Below are positions 33,387 to 42,931 of a stretch of 64,000 bases of DNA, piece after piece (positions within the stretch are counted from its first letter, which is position 1; each line of letters opens with the position of its first letter). The stretch covers positions 310,001 to 374,000 of the forward strand of contig JAEUTZ010000021.1 in assembly GCA_016787725.1 (NCBI GenBank). The letters are read 5' to 3'. Under the pieces are notes generated by a model. The model ran no database searches, was not told where the DNA came from, and saw only the letters and a list, made by a program, of their open reading frames with translations. The stretch comes from Cyclobacteriaceae bacterium (GTDB taxonomy: Bacteria; Bacteroidota; Bacteroidia; Cytophagales; Cyclobacteriaceae). The position numbers were made by a program, and so were the translations under genes.

Positions 33387-35432
33387 TTACTTCGTAAGTT
33401 CATCGCTTACTTCTTTGGCAGGCTCTTCTGTTTTGTTTTCCGTAGCGGTTCCATTTACCTCAGTTTTGGGTTCTTCTTTTGGCCCGTTGGTAAACTTCTC
33501 GTACGTTGTTTGATGTGCAAAGGGACGCTTGCCAATTAAGCGCTCCAGATCCGACTGGAATAAGATTTCTTTTTCCAGCAATTCTTTGGCGATTATTTCC
33601 AAATAATCACGATGCTGAATCAGCAATCGCTTCGTGCGGTCAAATGCATCGTCAATTATTTTCTTGACTTCCTTATCAATTTTTTCTGCAGTGGCTTCCG
33701 AATACGGCTTATTGAACGTATAGTCCGACTGTTTTGAATCGTAGTAGGACATGTTTCCGATTTCCTTGTTCATACCATACACGGTAACCATGCTATACGC
33801 CATTTTGGTAATCCGTTCAAGGTCACTAAGTGCTCCTGTAGAAATCTTATTAAATACAATTTCTTCTGCTGCACGGCCACCAAAGGTCATGCACATCTCG
33901 TCAATCAACTGTTCGGTCTGGTAGAGGAATTGTTCCTTTGGCAAATATTGTGCATAACCAAGGGCAGCTACGCCACGAGGTACAATGCTTACTTTAACCA
34001 ACGGATCGGCATGTTCCAAAAACCACCCGGCCACGGCATGACCAGCCTCGTGATAGGCAACAATTCTCTTTTCTTCGGGCGAAATTATTTTTGTTTTCTT
34101 TTCCAATCCACCAATCACGCGATCAATGGCATCCTGAAAGTCTTCCATGTCAACTTCCGTCTTGTCGCTGCGGGCTGCGATCAAAGCAGCTTCATTGCAG
34201 ACGTTCGCGATTTCAGCACCGGCAAAGCCAGGTGTTTGGGCGGCCAGTTTCTTGATGTCAATATCTTTGGAAAGCTTGATCGGCTTCAGGTGAACTTTGA
34301 AAATTTGTTCACGACCGGCAATGTCCGGTTTATCAATACTGATCTGCCGATCGAAGCGACCCGGACGCATCAGGGCGGAATCCAACACATCGGGACGGTT
34401 GGTGGCCGCAAGAATGATCACCCCGCTATCGGTGGCAAATCCATCCATCTCAACCAGCAACGAGTTCAGCGTGTTCTCACGTTCATCATTTGCACCCGGT
34501 AGTTGACCCCGGCCACGCGAGCGACCAATGGCGTCAATCTCATCAATAAAGACAATACAAGGTGCTTTTTCCTTTGCTTGCTTAAATAAATCACGTACTC
34601 GGGCTGCACCCACGCCCACAAACATTTCAACAAAATCAGATCCGGATAAGGAAAAGAAAGGAACACCGGCTTCACCAGCCACGGCTTTTGCCAATAAGGT
34701 TTTGCCGGTACCGGGAGGGCCTACAAGAAGGGCGCCTTTTGGAATTTTTCCACCCAGTTTGGTAAACTTTTGCGGAGTTTTCAAAAAGTCAACGATTTCT
34801 TTTACTTCTTCTTTGGCTTCTTCCAGGCCCGCTACATCGGCAAAGGTGATTCTTACTTTATTCTCGGCATCAAACAAGGCTGCCTTCGACTTTCCGATGT
34901 TGAAGATTTGACCACCGGGGCCACCTCCACCGGTCATTCTTCGCATTAACATCCAGAAACCAAATACGAGCAATACCAGGAAACCGATGTTAAAGAACAT
35001 ATTTGTATAGTCCTGACGTTCTTCCACCTGAAGATCCACCTGCTGCTCGCGCGGAATGTTCTTCGTCAGTTGATCATACTTATCTAAAAATTTATCAATG
35101 GAGCCAATCTTCAACTTGTAATGAGGGCCGTTGGCATTTACACCAAACGGGCTGCTGCGTTCAATTTCCTGCTTGTATTTGGCATTTTGAAGTGCTTCCG
35201 GCTTGAGGGTAATTTCAATCAACTCCTCGTTTTTAATCAGCACCAGGCGTTTAATGTCTCGCGCCTGCACCATGTCTTCAAACCGGTTGCTTTGAATTTC
35301 GACCAAATCCCCACTGCGATTAAAAAAACTGATCCCCAGGATTACCGCCACAAGGGCTAAAATGATCCACATCTGGTAATTAGGCCGAGGTACTTTGGGT
35401 GGCAATATTTTCTTTTCTCTTTCCTTATCCAT
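33387..35432 (-). CDS. ftsH: ATP-dependent zinc metalloprotease FtsH
   Basis: Membrane-bound AAA+ protease that degrades misfolded and regulatory proteins. Of 681 residues: N-terminal helix ([15 protein letters not shown]), periplasmic domain, second helix near 150-165, AAA domain with [17 protein letters not shown] and [18 protein letters not shown] region [19 protein letters not shown], and M41 protease domain with [10 protein letters not shown] and the third metal ligand in the later acidic helix. A Lys/Glu/Thr-rich tail closes the protein. It follows rsfS by 50 bases on the same strand, a conserved order in Bacteroidota. Confidence 0.97.
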   Translation of the reverse strand: MDKEREKKILPPKVPRPNYQMWIILALVAVILGISFFNRSGDLVEIQSNRFEDMVQARDIKRLVLIKNEELIEITLKPEALQNAKYKQEIERSSPFGVNANGPHYKLKIGSIDKFLDKYDQLTKNIPREQQVDLQVEERQDYTNMFFNIGFLVLLVFGFWMLMRRMTGGGGPGGQIFNIGKSKAALFDAENKVRITFADVAGLEEAKEEVKEIVDFLKTPQKFTKLGGKIPKGALLVGPPGTGKTLLAKAVAGEAGVPFFSLSGSDFVEMFVGVGAARVRDLFKQAKEKAPCIVFIDEIDAIGRSRGRGQLPGANDERENTLNSLLVEMDGFATDSGVIILAATNRPDVLDSALMRPGRFDRQISIDKPDIAGREQIFKVHLKPIKLSKDIDIKKLAAQTPGFAGAEIANVCNEAALIAARSDKTEVDMEDFQDAIDRVIGGLEKKTKIISPEEKRIVAYHEAGHAVAGWFLEHADPLVKVSIVPRGVAALGYAQYLPKEQFLYQTEQLIDEMCMTFGGRAAEEIVFNKISTGALSDLERITKMAYSMVTVYGMNKEIGNMSYYDSKQSDYTFNKPYSEATAEKIDKEVKKIIDDAFDRTKRLLIQHRDYLEIIAKELLEKEILFQSDLERLIGKRPFAHQTTYEKFTNGPKEEPKTEVNGTATENKTEEPAKEVSDELTK

Positions 35433-35482
35433 CCTTACGATAAATTACAATTGAATAACGTCTTTATACTGAATTAGTTCGG

Positions 35483-35854
35483 TTAATCTTTTATCTCGGT
35501 GATTTCAGCATCACCCCACAGTTTCTCCAATGAATAAAATTCCCTGCGGTCTTTTCTGAAAACATGGGTCACTACACTGATATAGTCGAGAATCATCCAT
35601 TCTTTATTGTTTTTACCTTCCGTGTGCCAGGGCTTTTCTTTCATGATTTTGTATACCTCTTCATCAATGGAGTCGGCAATGGCCTCCAATTGCTTATCCG
35701 AATTTCCAGAACAAATCACAAAAAAGTCCGCCACTGCATTTTTTACCATTCTCAAGTCCATCACGACAATGTCGGAGGCTTTTTTTTCCTGCATTCCTTT
35801 TACGATGGTATCACTGAGTTTTTCAGAATTTATTCCCTTCTTTTTTTTAGGCAT
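35483..35854 (-). CDS. rsfS: Ribosomal silencing factor RsfS
   Basis: A 123-residue RsfS/Iojap protein that binds uL14 on the large ribosomal subunit and blocks subunit joining when nutrients are low. Family features are KASDIVVMDLRMVKNAVADFFVICSGNSDKQLEAIADSI and the KNNKEWMILDYISVVTHVFRKDRREFYSLEKLW segment with Trp. ATG 35852-35854 is well placed with a short basic N-terminus (PKKKKGINSEKL). It is divergent from birA and upstream of ftsH. Confidence 0.94.
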   Translation of the reverse strand: MPKKKKGINSEKLSDTIVKGMQEKKASDIVVMDLRMVKNAVADFFVICSGNSDKQLEAIADSIDEEVYKIMKEKPWHTEGKNNKEWMILDYISVVTHVFRKDRREFYSLEKLWGDAEITEIKD

Positions 35855-35887
35855 TAACTATCTTCGATTTTTAACTGGCACAATCTG

Positions 35888-35895
35888 CAAAGCTA
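35888..35895 (-). promoter_or_regulatory. Candidate -7 promoter element for rsfS-ftsH (TAGCTTTG on the minus strand)
   Basis: The minus strand reads TAGCTTTG, a perfect TAnnTTTG match, ending 33 bases before the rsfS start codon. No TTG at the expected distance upstream. Confidence 0.4.
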
Positions 35896-35906
35896 ACTAA
35901 AATACC

Positions 35907-36674
35907 TTGTATAAAATCCCTGCTAATACCCTTTTCGTAGGCAAAAACATAGTTTTTGTGCCAGAATGGCATTCGACAAATTCGCTTGCTATGGAGCTTG
36001 GGCAGCGGACTAACGGCACGGAGGGTACGGTTATTATTACGGATAATCAATTTAGTGGACGTGGGCAGCGTGGCAACCGATGGATTTCGGAGCCCGGCAA
36101 GAACTTTACACTTTCCATCATTCTCAAGCCGACCCTCCCACCCGAACAGCAATTTCTTTTAACCCAGGTTATCGCCCTGGGTGTGGCTGATTATGTGAAA
36201 ACACAGGTGCCGCCTGATCTCGTGAAGATTAAGTGGCCCAATGATATTCTTGTAGCAGGGCAAAAGGTTTGCGGCATTCTGATAGAAAGTTCGCTGTCCG
36301 GATCATCGGTTCAGTTTATCGTTGCAGGAATTGGATTGAATATGAATCAGCAATCCTTCGAAAATTCGCTCGCGACTTCGCTAGCGTGTGTATCGGGGAA
36401 TTCGTACGACTTGCAGAAAGAACTTCCTGGATTGCTGCAAGCGGTTGAAATCCGCTATCTGCAATTGCGCGAAGGCAAAGTCAACAAGCTTAAGTTGGAT
36501 TATAAGAGCAACCTGTATCGACTGGGTGAGTGGCATGATTTCAAAACTGTGCAAGGTACTTTCCAAGGAAGGATTGAAGGAGTTGATGAAGCTGGTAAGC
36601 TGGTGGTACAATCCAATGCCGGCACATTTTCCTTTGACCTGAAAGAAATCAACTTTGTGGATAGGTCGATTTGA
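35907..36674 (+). CDS. birA: Biotin-[acetyl-CoA-carboxylase] ligase, monofunctional
   Basis: Activates biotin with ATP and attaches it to the biotin carboxyl carrier protein. Seen are the biotin/ATP motif GRGQRGNRWISEPGKNFTLSI, KIKWPNDILVAGQKVCGILIE with the catalytic Lys, and VAGIGLNMNQ. The C-terminal SH3-like domain follows. The N-terminal winged-helix DNA-binding domain of E. coli BirA is absent, so it is a ligase and not a repressor. No ATG suits the conserved N-terminus (YKIPANTLFVGKNIVFVPEWHSTNS), so the TTG at 35907 is the likely start. Divergent from rsfS. Confidence 0.92.
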   Translation: MYKIPANTLFVGKNIVFVPEWHSTNSLAMELGQRTNGTEGTVIITDNQFSGRGQRGNRWISEPGKNFTLSIILKPTLPPEQQFLLTQVIALGVADYVKTQVPPDLVKIKWPNDILVAGQKVCGILIESSLSGSSVQFIVAGIGLNMNQQSFENSLATSLACVSGNSYDLQKELPGLLQAVEIRYLQLREGKVNKLKLDYKSNLYRLGEWHDFKTVQGTFQGRIEGVDEAGKLVVQSNAGTFSFDLKEINFVDRSI

Positions 36675-36781
36675 CCATTCAAATAAGACCCGTGCTTCCT
36701 ATCCTAAAATGATGGCAGCTATGGCCGTCACCCGGCTACCTAGCAAGTTGATATCCTAACTTTCGGTATTAAAATTTTTAA

Positions 36782-39700
36782 ATGTCTCTATCTATGAAGT
36801 ACTATGTAGTATTTGTATTGTTTGTGTTATTGTCCGGTTATAGTGCAGTTGGCCAAAAGCTTGACATGGACAAGTTAAAAGGTATGAAGCCGCGATCGAT
36901 TGGTCCGGCTGGAATGAGTGGCCGCATCACCGCCATCGATGCGGTGATCAGTAATCCTGATATTATTTATGCCGGGGCGGCTTCGGGCGGAATTTGGAAA
37001 ACTACCAGCGCTGGAATCAGTTGGGAGCCCATCTTTGATAAGGAAGCCACGTTAGGGATAGGCGCCATTGCCATTCAACAAGATAATCCATCGGTTGTGT
37101 GGGTAGGAACGGGAGAAGGAAATCCTCGCAACAGTTTAAATGGCGGCTATGGAATTTATAAAAGTCTGGATGCAGGAAAAACCTGGAAGTTGATGGGTTT
37201 GGAAAAGACCCGCCACATTCACCGGGTTGTAATTGACCCCAAGAATCCAAATACAGTTTATGTAGGGGCCATAGGTTCACCCTGGGGCGAGCATCCGGAG
37301 CGCGGAGTTTATAAGACCACGGATGGTGGCGCTACCTGGAAACGCATCTTGTTTGTAGACGAGAAGACAGGGTGTGCCGATCTGGTAATGGATCCTGCCA
37401 ATCCGAATAAATTATTTGCCTCTATGTGGCAGCATCGCAGACAGCCCTGGACATTCACCTCCGGTGGACCTGGTTCTGGCTTGCATGTAACGCTCGATGG
37501 TGGCGAAACCTGGACGAAGCTAACCAACAAGGACGGACTACCGGAAGGTGAACTCGGTCGTATCGGTTTAGCCATCGCCCGGAGTAAACCCGAAATAATA
37601 TATGCCTGGATAGAAAACAAAAAGAATGCATTGTATCGATCAACAGATGGTGGCGCTAAGTGGCAAATGGTAAATGACAAGATGAATGAAATTGGAGACC
37701 GCCCTTTCTATTATTGTGAGATTTATGTGGATACAAAAAACGAGAACCGACTCTACACTATTTTCTCGCGTGTAAATGTAAGTGAAGATGGAGGCAAGTC
37801 GTTTCGCGAACTGTTACCGTATTCCGGTGTACACCCCGATCACCACGCGTGGTGGATTCATCCGGAAGATCCTTCGTTAATCATTGAAGGAAATGATGGT
37901 GGGCTTAACATCTCGCGCGATATGGGCAAAAGCTGGCATTTCATCGATAACATTCCTGCCGGTCAGTTTTATCACATCAATGTAGACATGGCCCATCCGT
38001 ATAATGTGTATGGCGGATTGCAGGACAATGGATCGTGGGCAGGTCCGGGCTATGTGTGGAAAGATGACGGCATCCGGAACTATTATTGGCAGCCGGTGAT
38101 GTTTGGGGACGGTTTTGATGTGGCCGCTGATCCAGACAACAATCGCTATGGATATGCCATGTCGCAACAAGGTAATTTAGGAAGGTGGGATCGTGAGACC
38201 GGATTTGTTAAGACGATCCGGCCTACCCATCCGGATCCGAAAATGCGGTTGCGTTACAATTGGAACTCTGCACTTGCATTGGATCCCTTTGACCATGCGA
38301 CCCTTTATTATGGTAGTCAGTTTGTGCATAAGTCCACCAATAAAGGAGATACATGGGAAGTAATTTCCCCGGATTTGACTACCAACGATCCGGAAAAGCA
38401 AAAGCAGCATGAGAGTGGAGGGATTACCATGGATGCCACCGGGGCGGAGAATCATTGTACGATTCTTGCAATTGCTCCAAGTCCGGTCGAGAAAGGTGTG
38501 ATTTGGGTTGGAACCGATGACGGAAAAGTACAGCTAACGCGCGATGGTGGCAAAACGTGGGCTGATGTAACTACTAAAATCGCAGGCATGCCAAAGGGCG
38601 CTTGGATTCCACAAATCAAAGCCTCCACTTTTAAAGGGGGTGAGGTTTACGTGGTGGTGAATAACTACCGGCAATTTGATTATAAGCCTTACTTGTTCCG
38701 TTCCCGTGATTATGGTCAAACCTGGGAGAGCTTAGCCCTATCAACTCAGCTGGGCGAGAACAATTATTCACTGGCCGTGGTGCAGGATCCTGTGGAGCCA
38801 AAATTGATTTTTGTCGGGGCTGAGAATGGGTTGTTTGTTAGCCTGGATGAAGGCAAGACTTTTACGAAGTGGACTAATGAGTTTCCGGCCAGCGTTCCTA
38901 CGATGGATTTGGTGATCCATCCGCGGGAGCATGATCTGGTGATCGGAACGTTTGGGCGGGCCATTTATGTGTTGGATGATATCCGGCCTTTGCGCGAGAT
39001 GGCCAGAGAAGGAGCTCAAATTTTAACAAAGCCACTTCACGTTTTTGATGCCCCCGATGCGTATCAGGTAACTTATCAGGACCCTGCTGGAATCTTGTTT
39101 CCGGGTAATGCGATGTTTATCGGAGAGAATAAACCAGCCGGAGCCATGATTACGTATGTGGTTAATAAACCACAAGAGGAGAAACCTGCCGAAGTTCCTA
39201 AGACGGAAACGAAGAAGGGAACAACCAAGAAGGAGGTAAAACCGGTTGAGGTAAAGAAAGAGGAGAAGCCAGCCTCTAAAGTTAAATACGACTCCATCGT
39301 CATGGAAGTATTCAATGCACAGGGTGAAAAGATCCGGACTGTTAAGCAGAAGGCACCGGAGCACAATGGAATTAACCGGACTACGTGGGCCATGAATGAG
39401 AAGGGAGTACGCGGTCCATCGCGGGAGAAGCCCCGTGCCAATGCTCCCGAACCCTCAGGTACCCAGGTTTTACCGGGCACGTATAAAGTCAGAATAACAT
39501 TTGGTGATCAGAAAGATTCAACCACGGTCCAGGTAAAATCTGACCCTCGCTTCAGCACCCCTGAAAGCGTAATCACGGCCCGGTATACAATGACTAAAGA
39601 TTTGCAGAAGCTTACCAGCCTGGCAGCAACTGCCATGGATCAATTACGGGAATCGAAAGAGATTGCAGAGGAATATGAGAAGAAAATGAAGGATGCCAAA

Positions 39701-40048
39701 CGCGATGACCTGAAGGATCCGCTTGCCAAAACAAAAGAAGTGAAAGACAGCATCAACGCCATCATGGACTTCATTGTAGGAGTGGATGACAAGCGCCAGG
39801 GAATAATCCGCTCGCCAATACCTACTCCGGTATCCCATGTGTTTGTTGCCCAACGCTATATAGCTACCTCCAAGGATCCTATTTCAGATACCGACAGACG
39901 GGTATTCAAACAAGCCCAGGATGAGGTAGCAACCGTGGCGGACCGGGTGAACAGGTTTTATCAAACTACCTGGCCTGCATATAAAGCGGTGATGGAGAAA
40001 GTGAGCATCTCACCCTTCAAGAACTATGAACCACTAAAACTGAATTAA
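36782..40048 (+). CDS. Large secreted BNR/sortilin-like beta-propeller protein
   Basis: 1088 residues with a signal peptide (KYYVVFVLFVLLSGYSAVGQ). Residues about 30-760 carry many Asp-box/BNR repeats (SAGISWEP, SLDAGKTWKL, TTDGGATWKR, TLDGGETWTK, STDGGAKWQM, TRDGGKTWAD, SRDYGQTWES, SLDEGKTFTK), giving one or two beta-propellers of the VPS10/sortilin-N type. A Lys/Glu-rich low-complexity segment (about 800-845) links to a C-terminal helical domain. Catalytic sialidase residues are not evident, so it may bind or hold substrates. No type IX secretion tail was recognised. The second ATG at 36794 is an alternative start. Confidence 0.8.
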   Translation: MSLSMKYYVVFVLFVLLSGYSAVGQKLDMDKLKGMKPRSIGPAGMSGRITAIDAVISNPDIIYAGAASGGIWKTTSAGISWEPIFDKEATLGIGAIAIQQDNPSVVWVGTGEGNPRNSLNGGYGIYKSLDAGKTWKLMGLEKTRHIHRVVIDPKNPNTVYVGAIGSPWGEHPERGVYKTTDGGATWKRILFVDEKTGCADLVMDPANPNKLFASMWQHRRQPWTFTSGGPGSGLHVTLDGGETWTKLTNKDGLPEGELGRIGLAIARSKPEIIYAWIENKKNALYRSTDGGAKWQMVNDKMNEIGDRPFYYCEIYVDTKNENRLYTIFSRVNVSEDGGKSFRELLPYSGVHPDHHAWWIHPEDPSLIIEGNDGGLNISRDMGKSWHFIDNIPAGQFYHINVDMAHPYNVYGGLQDNGSWAGPGYVWKDDGIRNYYWQPVMFGDGFDVAADPDNNRYGYAMSQQGNLGRWDRETGFVKTIRPTHPDPKMRLRYNWNSALALDPFDHATLYYGSQFVHKSTNKGDTWEVISPDLTTNDPEKQKQHESGGITMDATGAENHCTILAIAPSPVEKGVIWVGTDDGKVQLTRDGGKTWADVTTKIAGMPKGAWIPQIKASTFKGGEVYVVVNNYRQFDYKPYLFRSRDYGQTWESLALSTQLGENNYSLAVVQDPVEPKLIFVGAENGLFVSLDEGKTFTKWTNEFPASVPTMDLVIHPREHDLVIGTFGRAIYVLDDIRPLREMAREGAQILTKPLHVFDAPDAYQVTYQDPAGILFPGNAMFIGENKPAGAMITYVVNKPQEEKPAEVPKTETKKGTTKKEVKPVEVKKEEKPASKVKYDSIVMEVFNAQGEKIRTVKQKAPEHNGINRTTWAMNEKGVRGPSREKPRANAPEPSGTQVLPGTYKVRITFGDQKDSTTVQVKSDPRFSTPESVITARYTMTKDLQKLTSLAATAMDQLRESKEIAEEYEKKMKDAKRDDLKDPLAKTKEVKDSINAIMDFIVGVDDKRQGIIRSPIPTPVSHVFVAQRYIATSKDPISDTDRRVFKQAQDEVATVADRVNRFYQTTWPAYKAVMEKVSISPFKNYEPLKLN

Positions 40049-40064
40049 TCAACAGTAGTCATTG

Positions 40065-40097
40065 AAAGTCGTCTCAAGCTAATTGGGGCGACTTTTT
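40065..40097 (+). terminator. Rho-independent terminator after the BNR-repeat gene
   Basis: AAAGTCGTCTC / GGGGCGACTTT stem (with G-T wobbles) around a nine-base loop, followed by TT, 17 bases after the stop codon. It also explains why the ABC ATPase should start at ATG 40131 and not at a TTG inside the hairpin (40083). Confidence 0.6.
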
Positions 40098-40130
40098 ATT
40101 TTTACCCATACCCTTTACTTTGCCAGTCAA

Positions 40131-40757
40131 ATGATCCGAACGCAGTCACTTACCTATGCTTACCCTGCTGAAAAGGAGATTTTCTTCAATGATTTGGATG
40201 TAGCTTCCGGAGAACAAATTTTATTATTGGGCGAATCGGGTAGCGGTAAAACTACATTGCTTCATTTATTGGGTGGGTTGTTAAAATCTCAACATGGAAG
40301 TATTGAAGTAAACGGTACAGACCTCACCAAATTAAGTGAATCCGAATTAGACCGATTTCGTGGTAAACATTATGGGTTTATTTTTCAGCGCAATCATTTG
40401 ATGACTGCATTAACGGTGGAACAGAATTTATTAATGGCACCCTTTCTGGCTGGATTGAGACAAAGCCAGGAACGGGTGGAGGAGGTGCTCGAGCACTTAG
40501 GGGTAATTGAAAAGCGAAAGAGCAGGATTCAAGACCTCAGCTTAGGTCAGGCTCAGCGGGTAGCCATCGCGCGCGCAGTACTCAACAAACCATCCGTACT
40601 TCTGGCAGATGAACCTACCTCTGCGTTGGACGATAAGAACTGCGACCGGGTTAGTGACCTCTTACTTTCGGCAGCCTTGCAAAATCAGGCCACCCTGATT
40701 ATTGCTACCCACGATCAACGGCTTAAAAGAAAGATTCATAACCTGATTCAACTCTGA
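40131..40757 (+). CDS. ABC transporter ATP-binding protein (LolD/MacB-like; Zrg-type system)
   Basis: 208 residues. Walker A is LGESGSGKTTLLHLL, the Q-loop is FIFQRNHLMTAL, the ABC signature is atypical (LSLGQAQRVAIARA instead of LSGGQ) and Walker B is VLLADEPTSALDD with the H-loop IIATHDQ. The partner permease overlaps by one base. In proteobacteria, such an ATPase, a His-rich FtsX-like permease and a DUF3299 protein form the Zrg/zinc-linked cluster, and the three are in the same order here, so metal export or uptake is inferred. Confidence 0.87.
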   Translation: MIRTQSLTYAYPAEKEIFFNDLDVASGEQILLLGESGSGKTTLLHLLGGLLKSQHGSIEVNGTDLTKLSESELDRFRGKHYGFIFQRNHLMTALTVEQNLLMAPFLAGLRQSQERVEEVLEHLGVIEKRKSRIQDLSLGQAQRVAIARAVLNKPSVLLADEPTSALDDKNCDRVSDLLLSAALQNQATLIIATHDQRLKRKIHNLIQL

Positions 40758-41995
40758 TGAACCTGATTAAACTCGTGTACGGCTATTTGCGATCGCGGCC
40801 GCTCAATACCCTGTTGAATATTCTTTTGCTGGCATTGGGAATCGCTATGATTACCATTCTGCTTCTTTTTAATAAGCAGCTTAAGCAAAAAATTTCAGAC
40901 AATACCAAAGGGATTGACCTGGTGGTGGGAGCAAAGGGGAGCCCCTTGCAACTGATTTTGTGTAACATTTTTCATATTGATTTTCCAACGGGTAACATCA
41001 AACTCACTGCGGCTGACCAATTGGCAAAGCACCGGTTAGTGAAGAACGCAATTCCAATGGCCTTGGGAGATAGTTATCAGAATTTTAGAATAGTAGGTAC
41101 AAACCATGCCTATGCGGAATTGTATAAAGCAGAACTCGCAGCGGGCGCATGGTGGTCAGCCGATTTTGAAGTGGTGATTGGTTCCAGCGTAGCGGAATCG
41201 CTTTCCCTTATTTTGGGTAGTACATTTGAAAGCGCCCATGGGTTGAGTACCGATGGGCATGCCCATGAAGAATCTCCTTTTATTGTAAAAGGTATTTTAA
41301 AACGCACCAACAGCGTATTGGATAACCTGATTTTAACCAACGTGTCCAGCATCTGGAAGGTACATGAAGAGCCGGGTGAAGGGCCGAGAGCAGGGGATTC
41401 TACTCATCATACTTCGGTATTAGTACCATCTGTTTCGCTTTCGGATTCCACCCGTGAAATCACCTCTTTGTTGATGAAGTATCGGAATCCAATTGCAGCC
41501 ATCCAGTTGCCCCGGTATATTAACACACAAACCAATATGCAGGCAGCATCGCCTTCGTTCGAGGCGGCCCGCTTGTTTTCCATTCTGGGAGTTGGTATGG
41601 ACGCCCTGACCGCGTTTGCCTATGTGTTAATCTTTATTTCGGCACTCAGTATTTTTCTTGCATTGTATAATTCGTTGAAAGAACGGAAGTATGACCTGGC
41701 TATTATGCGCTCGATGGGTGCCAGCCGGCTAAAACTGGTGATGGCCACACAACTGGAAGGTGTAACGTTGACTGTCATGGGCAGTCTGTTTGGAATTGGG
41801 TTGGGCCATGGAGTATTGTATTTATTTTCTGTGTGGGTGGAAGAAAGCCAAAAGGCAGGCATCAGCGCTGCAGTATTCTATCCGGAGGAAGGGTACTTAT
41901 TAGCCGGAAGTTTTGTGTTGGGCATCCTTTGCTCACTGATTCCTTCCTTTCAAGCCTATCGTACCGATATCCATAAGATTCTGGCCGGTAATTGA
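40757..41995 (+). CDS. FtsX-like ABC permease with histidine-rich periplasmic loop (Zrg-like)
   Basis: 412 residues: one N-terminal helix (TLLNILLLALGIAMITILLLF), a periplasmic domain (about 45-270), and three C-terminal helices typical of MacB/FtsX permeases (AFAYVLIFISALSIFLALYN, then GSLFGIGLGHGVLYLFSVWV). Residues about 158-170 (STDGHAHEESPF) and 215-222 (DSTHHTS) are histidine-rich, as in zinc-linked members. ATG overlaps the ATPase stop (TGATG). It probably moves or senses a metal-loaded or lipid substrate with the ATPase; the direction of transport is unknown. Confidence 0.85.
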   Translation: MNLIKLVYGYLRSRPLNTLLNILLLALGIAMITILLLFNKQLKQKISDNTKGIDLVVGAKGSPLQLILCNIFHIDFPTGNIKLTAADQLAKHRLVKNAIPMALGDSYQNFRIVGTNHAYAELYKAELAAGAWWSADFEVVIGSSVAESLSLILGSTFESAHGLSTDGHAHEESPFIVKGILKRTNSVLDNLILTNVSSIWKVHEEPGEGPRAGDSTHHTSVLVPSVSLSDSTREITSLLMKYRNPIAAIQLPRYINTQTNMQAASPSFEAARLFSILGVGMDALTAFAYVLIFISALSIFLALYNSLKERKYDLAIMRSMGASRLKLVMATQLEGVTLTVMGSLFGIGLGHGVLYLFSVWVEESQKAGISAAVFYPEEGYLLAGSFVLGILCSLIPSFQAYRTDIHKILAGN

Positions 41996-42040
41996 ATTTC
42001 CGTTGGCATAGTTTTGGATTTTTATGCGAGGTTAATTTCC

Positions 42041-42048
42041 TATTTTTG
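42041..42048 (+). promoter_or_regulatory. Candidate -7 promoter element (TATTTTTG)
   Basis: Perfect TAnnTTTG match ending three bases before ATG 42052 and 15 before ATG 42064. If used, it favours initiation at 42064 or a leaderless message. Confidence 0.35.
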
Positions 42049-42051
42049 AAT

Positions 42052-42498
42052 ATGAATTTGTGTATGAAAAGATCCGTCTTATCGCTTTTGACTTTATTGA
42101 TATCCGCTTCCGTGCTGGCCCAGTCCGATGGTTGGTCTGCTTTGGCGAAAACAAAGTTTGATGCGAAGTATAACGAGAAAGCCGGGGAATATTTTTTGTA
42201 CCCCACCTTTCCGGCTGACCTGAAGGCATTGGTAGGGAAGGAATTTGAATTGGAAGGGTATTACTTGCCCATTGATGTAGATGGAAATGCGTACATCATA
42301 CTTTCCAAGTTTCCTTACAGTCAGTGCTTTTTCTGTGGTGGAGCCGGACCCGAATCGATTGCTGAAGTGTATTTTAAAACCAAGGCGCCCCAATTTGAAC
42401 CCGATCAGTTTATCCGCATCAAAGGCAAATTAAAGTTGAACGACTCCGACCTGGAGCATGGCAATTTTATTGTAGAAGAGGCGGTGTTGATTAAATAA
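42052..42498 (+). CDS. DUF3299-like exported protein (metal-linked)
   Basis: 148 residues with a signal peptide (KRSVLSLLTLLISASVLAQ) and an OB-like core: LVGKEFELEGYYLPIDVDGN followed by the cysteine pair SQCFFCGGAGPESIAEVYF and FIRIKGKLKLND. The CFFCG motif after the hydrophobic strand is what connects it to DUF3299. It lies 56 bases after the Zrg-like permease gene, matching the ATPase-permease-DUF3299 order known from zinc-regulated clusters. Start ATG 42052 or 42064. Confidence 0.72.
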   Translation: MNLCMKRSVLSLLTLLISASVLAQSDGWSALAKTKFDAKYNEKAGEYFLYPTFPADLKALVGKEFELEGYYLPIDVDGNAYIILSKFPYSQCFFCGGAGPESIAEVYFKTKAPQFEPDQFIRIKGKLKLNDSDLEHGNFIVEEAVLIK

Positions 42499-42525
42499 AT
42501 CAGGAAACAACCAGATAACCTGCTT

Positions 42526-42924
42526 ATGAAACACGCGATCAGTTGGTTTGAGATTCCGGCAAAGGATATCGACCGGGCACAGAAATTTTATGAAAACATT
42601 TTTGAAATCCAGATGCAACCTATGGATTTCGGAGGCACCAAGATGAGGATGTTTCCGCTCGATGATCCGATGGAGGGTGTGGGCGGTACACTCATCGATT
42701 CGGGCGGGTTTCATAAGCCCTCCTTAACTGAAGGTCCGTTGATTTATTTAAATGGAAATCCGGATGTGAATATAGTCCTGAATCGCGTAGTAATGGCAGG
42801 AGGAAAAATAATGGTCCCAAAAACAGAAATTTCTCCGGAGCATGGATTCATGGCCATCTTTGAGGATACCGAAGGGAATCGAATCGCTCTCCATTCCGTT
42901 CCCGAAAAATACATCACGAAATAA
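42526..42924 (+). CDS. VOC superfamily (glyoxalase/bleomycin-resistance-like) protein
   Basis: A 132-residue VOC fold protein, two beta-alpha-beta-beta-beta units. Conserved first strand AISWFEIPAKDIDRAQKFYENIFE and a C-terminal FMAIFEDTEGNRIALHS typical of the PhnB/lactoylglutathione-lyase-like group. The metal-binding positions are only partly conserved, so catalysis is uncertain. It ends eight bases before the end of the converging TonB receptor gene. Confidence 0.85.
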   Translation: MKHAISWFEIPAKDIDRAQKFYENIFEIQMQPMDFGGTKMRMFPLDDPMEGVGGTLIDSGGFHKPSLTEGPLIYLNGNPDVNIVLNRVVMAGGKIMVPKTEISPEHGFMAIFEDTEGNRIALHSVPEKYITK

Positions 42925-42931
42925 GGAATTC

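Noticed and set aside
33387-35432. Several long antisense frames within ftsH (for example 33930-34502 and 34528-34911)
   Set aside because: They are shadows of a strongly conserved gene and show no start, composition or domain of their own.
36782-38900. Tandem DNA repeat suspected from repeated DGGxTW-type segments
   Set aside because: The repetition is at protein level (Asp-boxes); the DNA copies are too different to be a nucleotide repeat.
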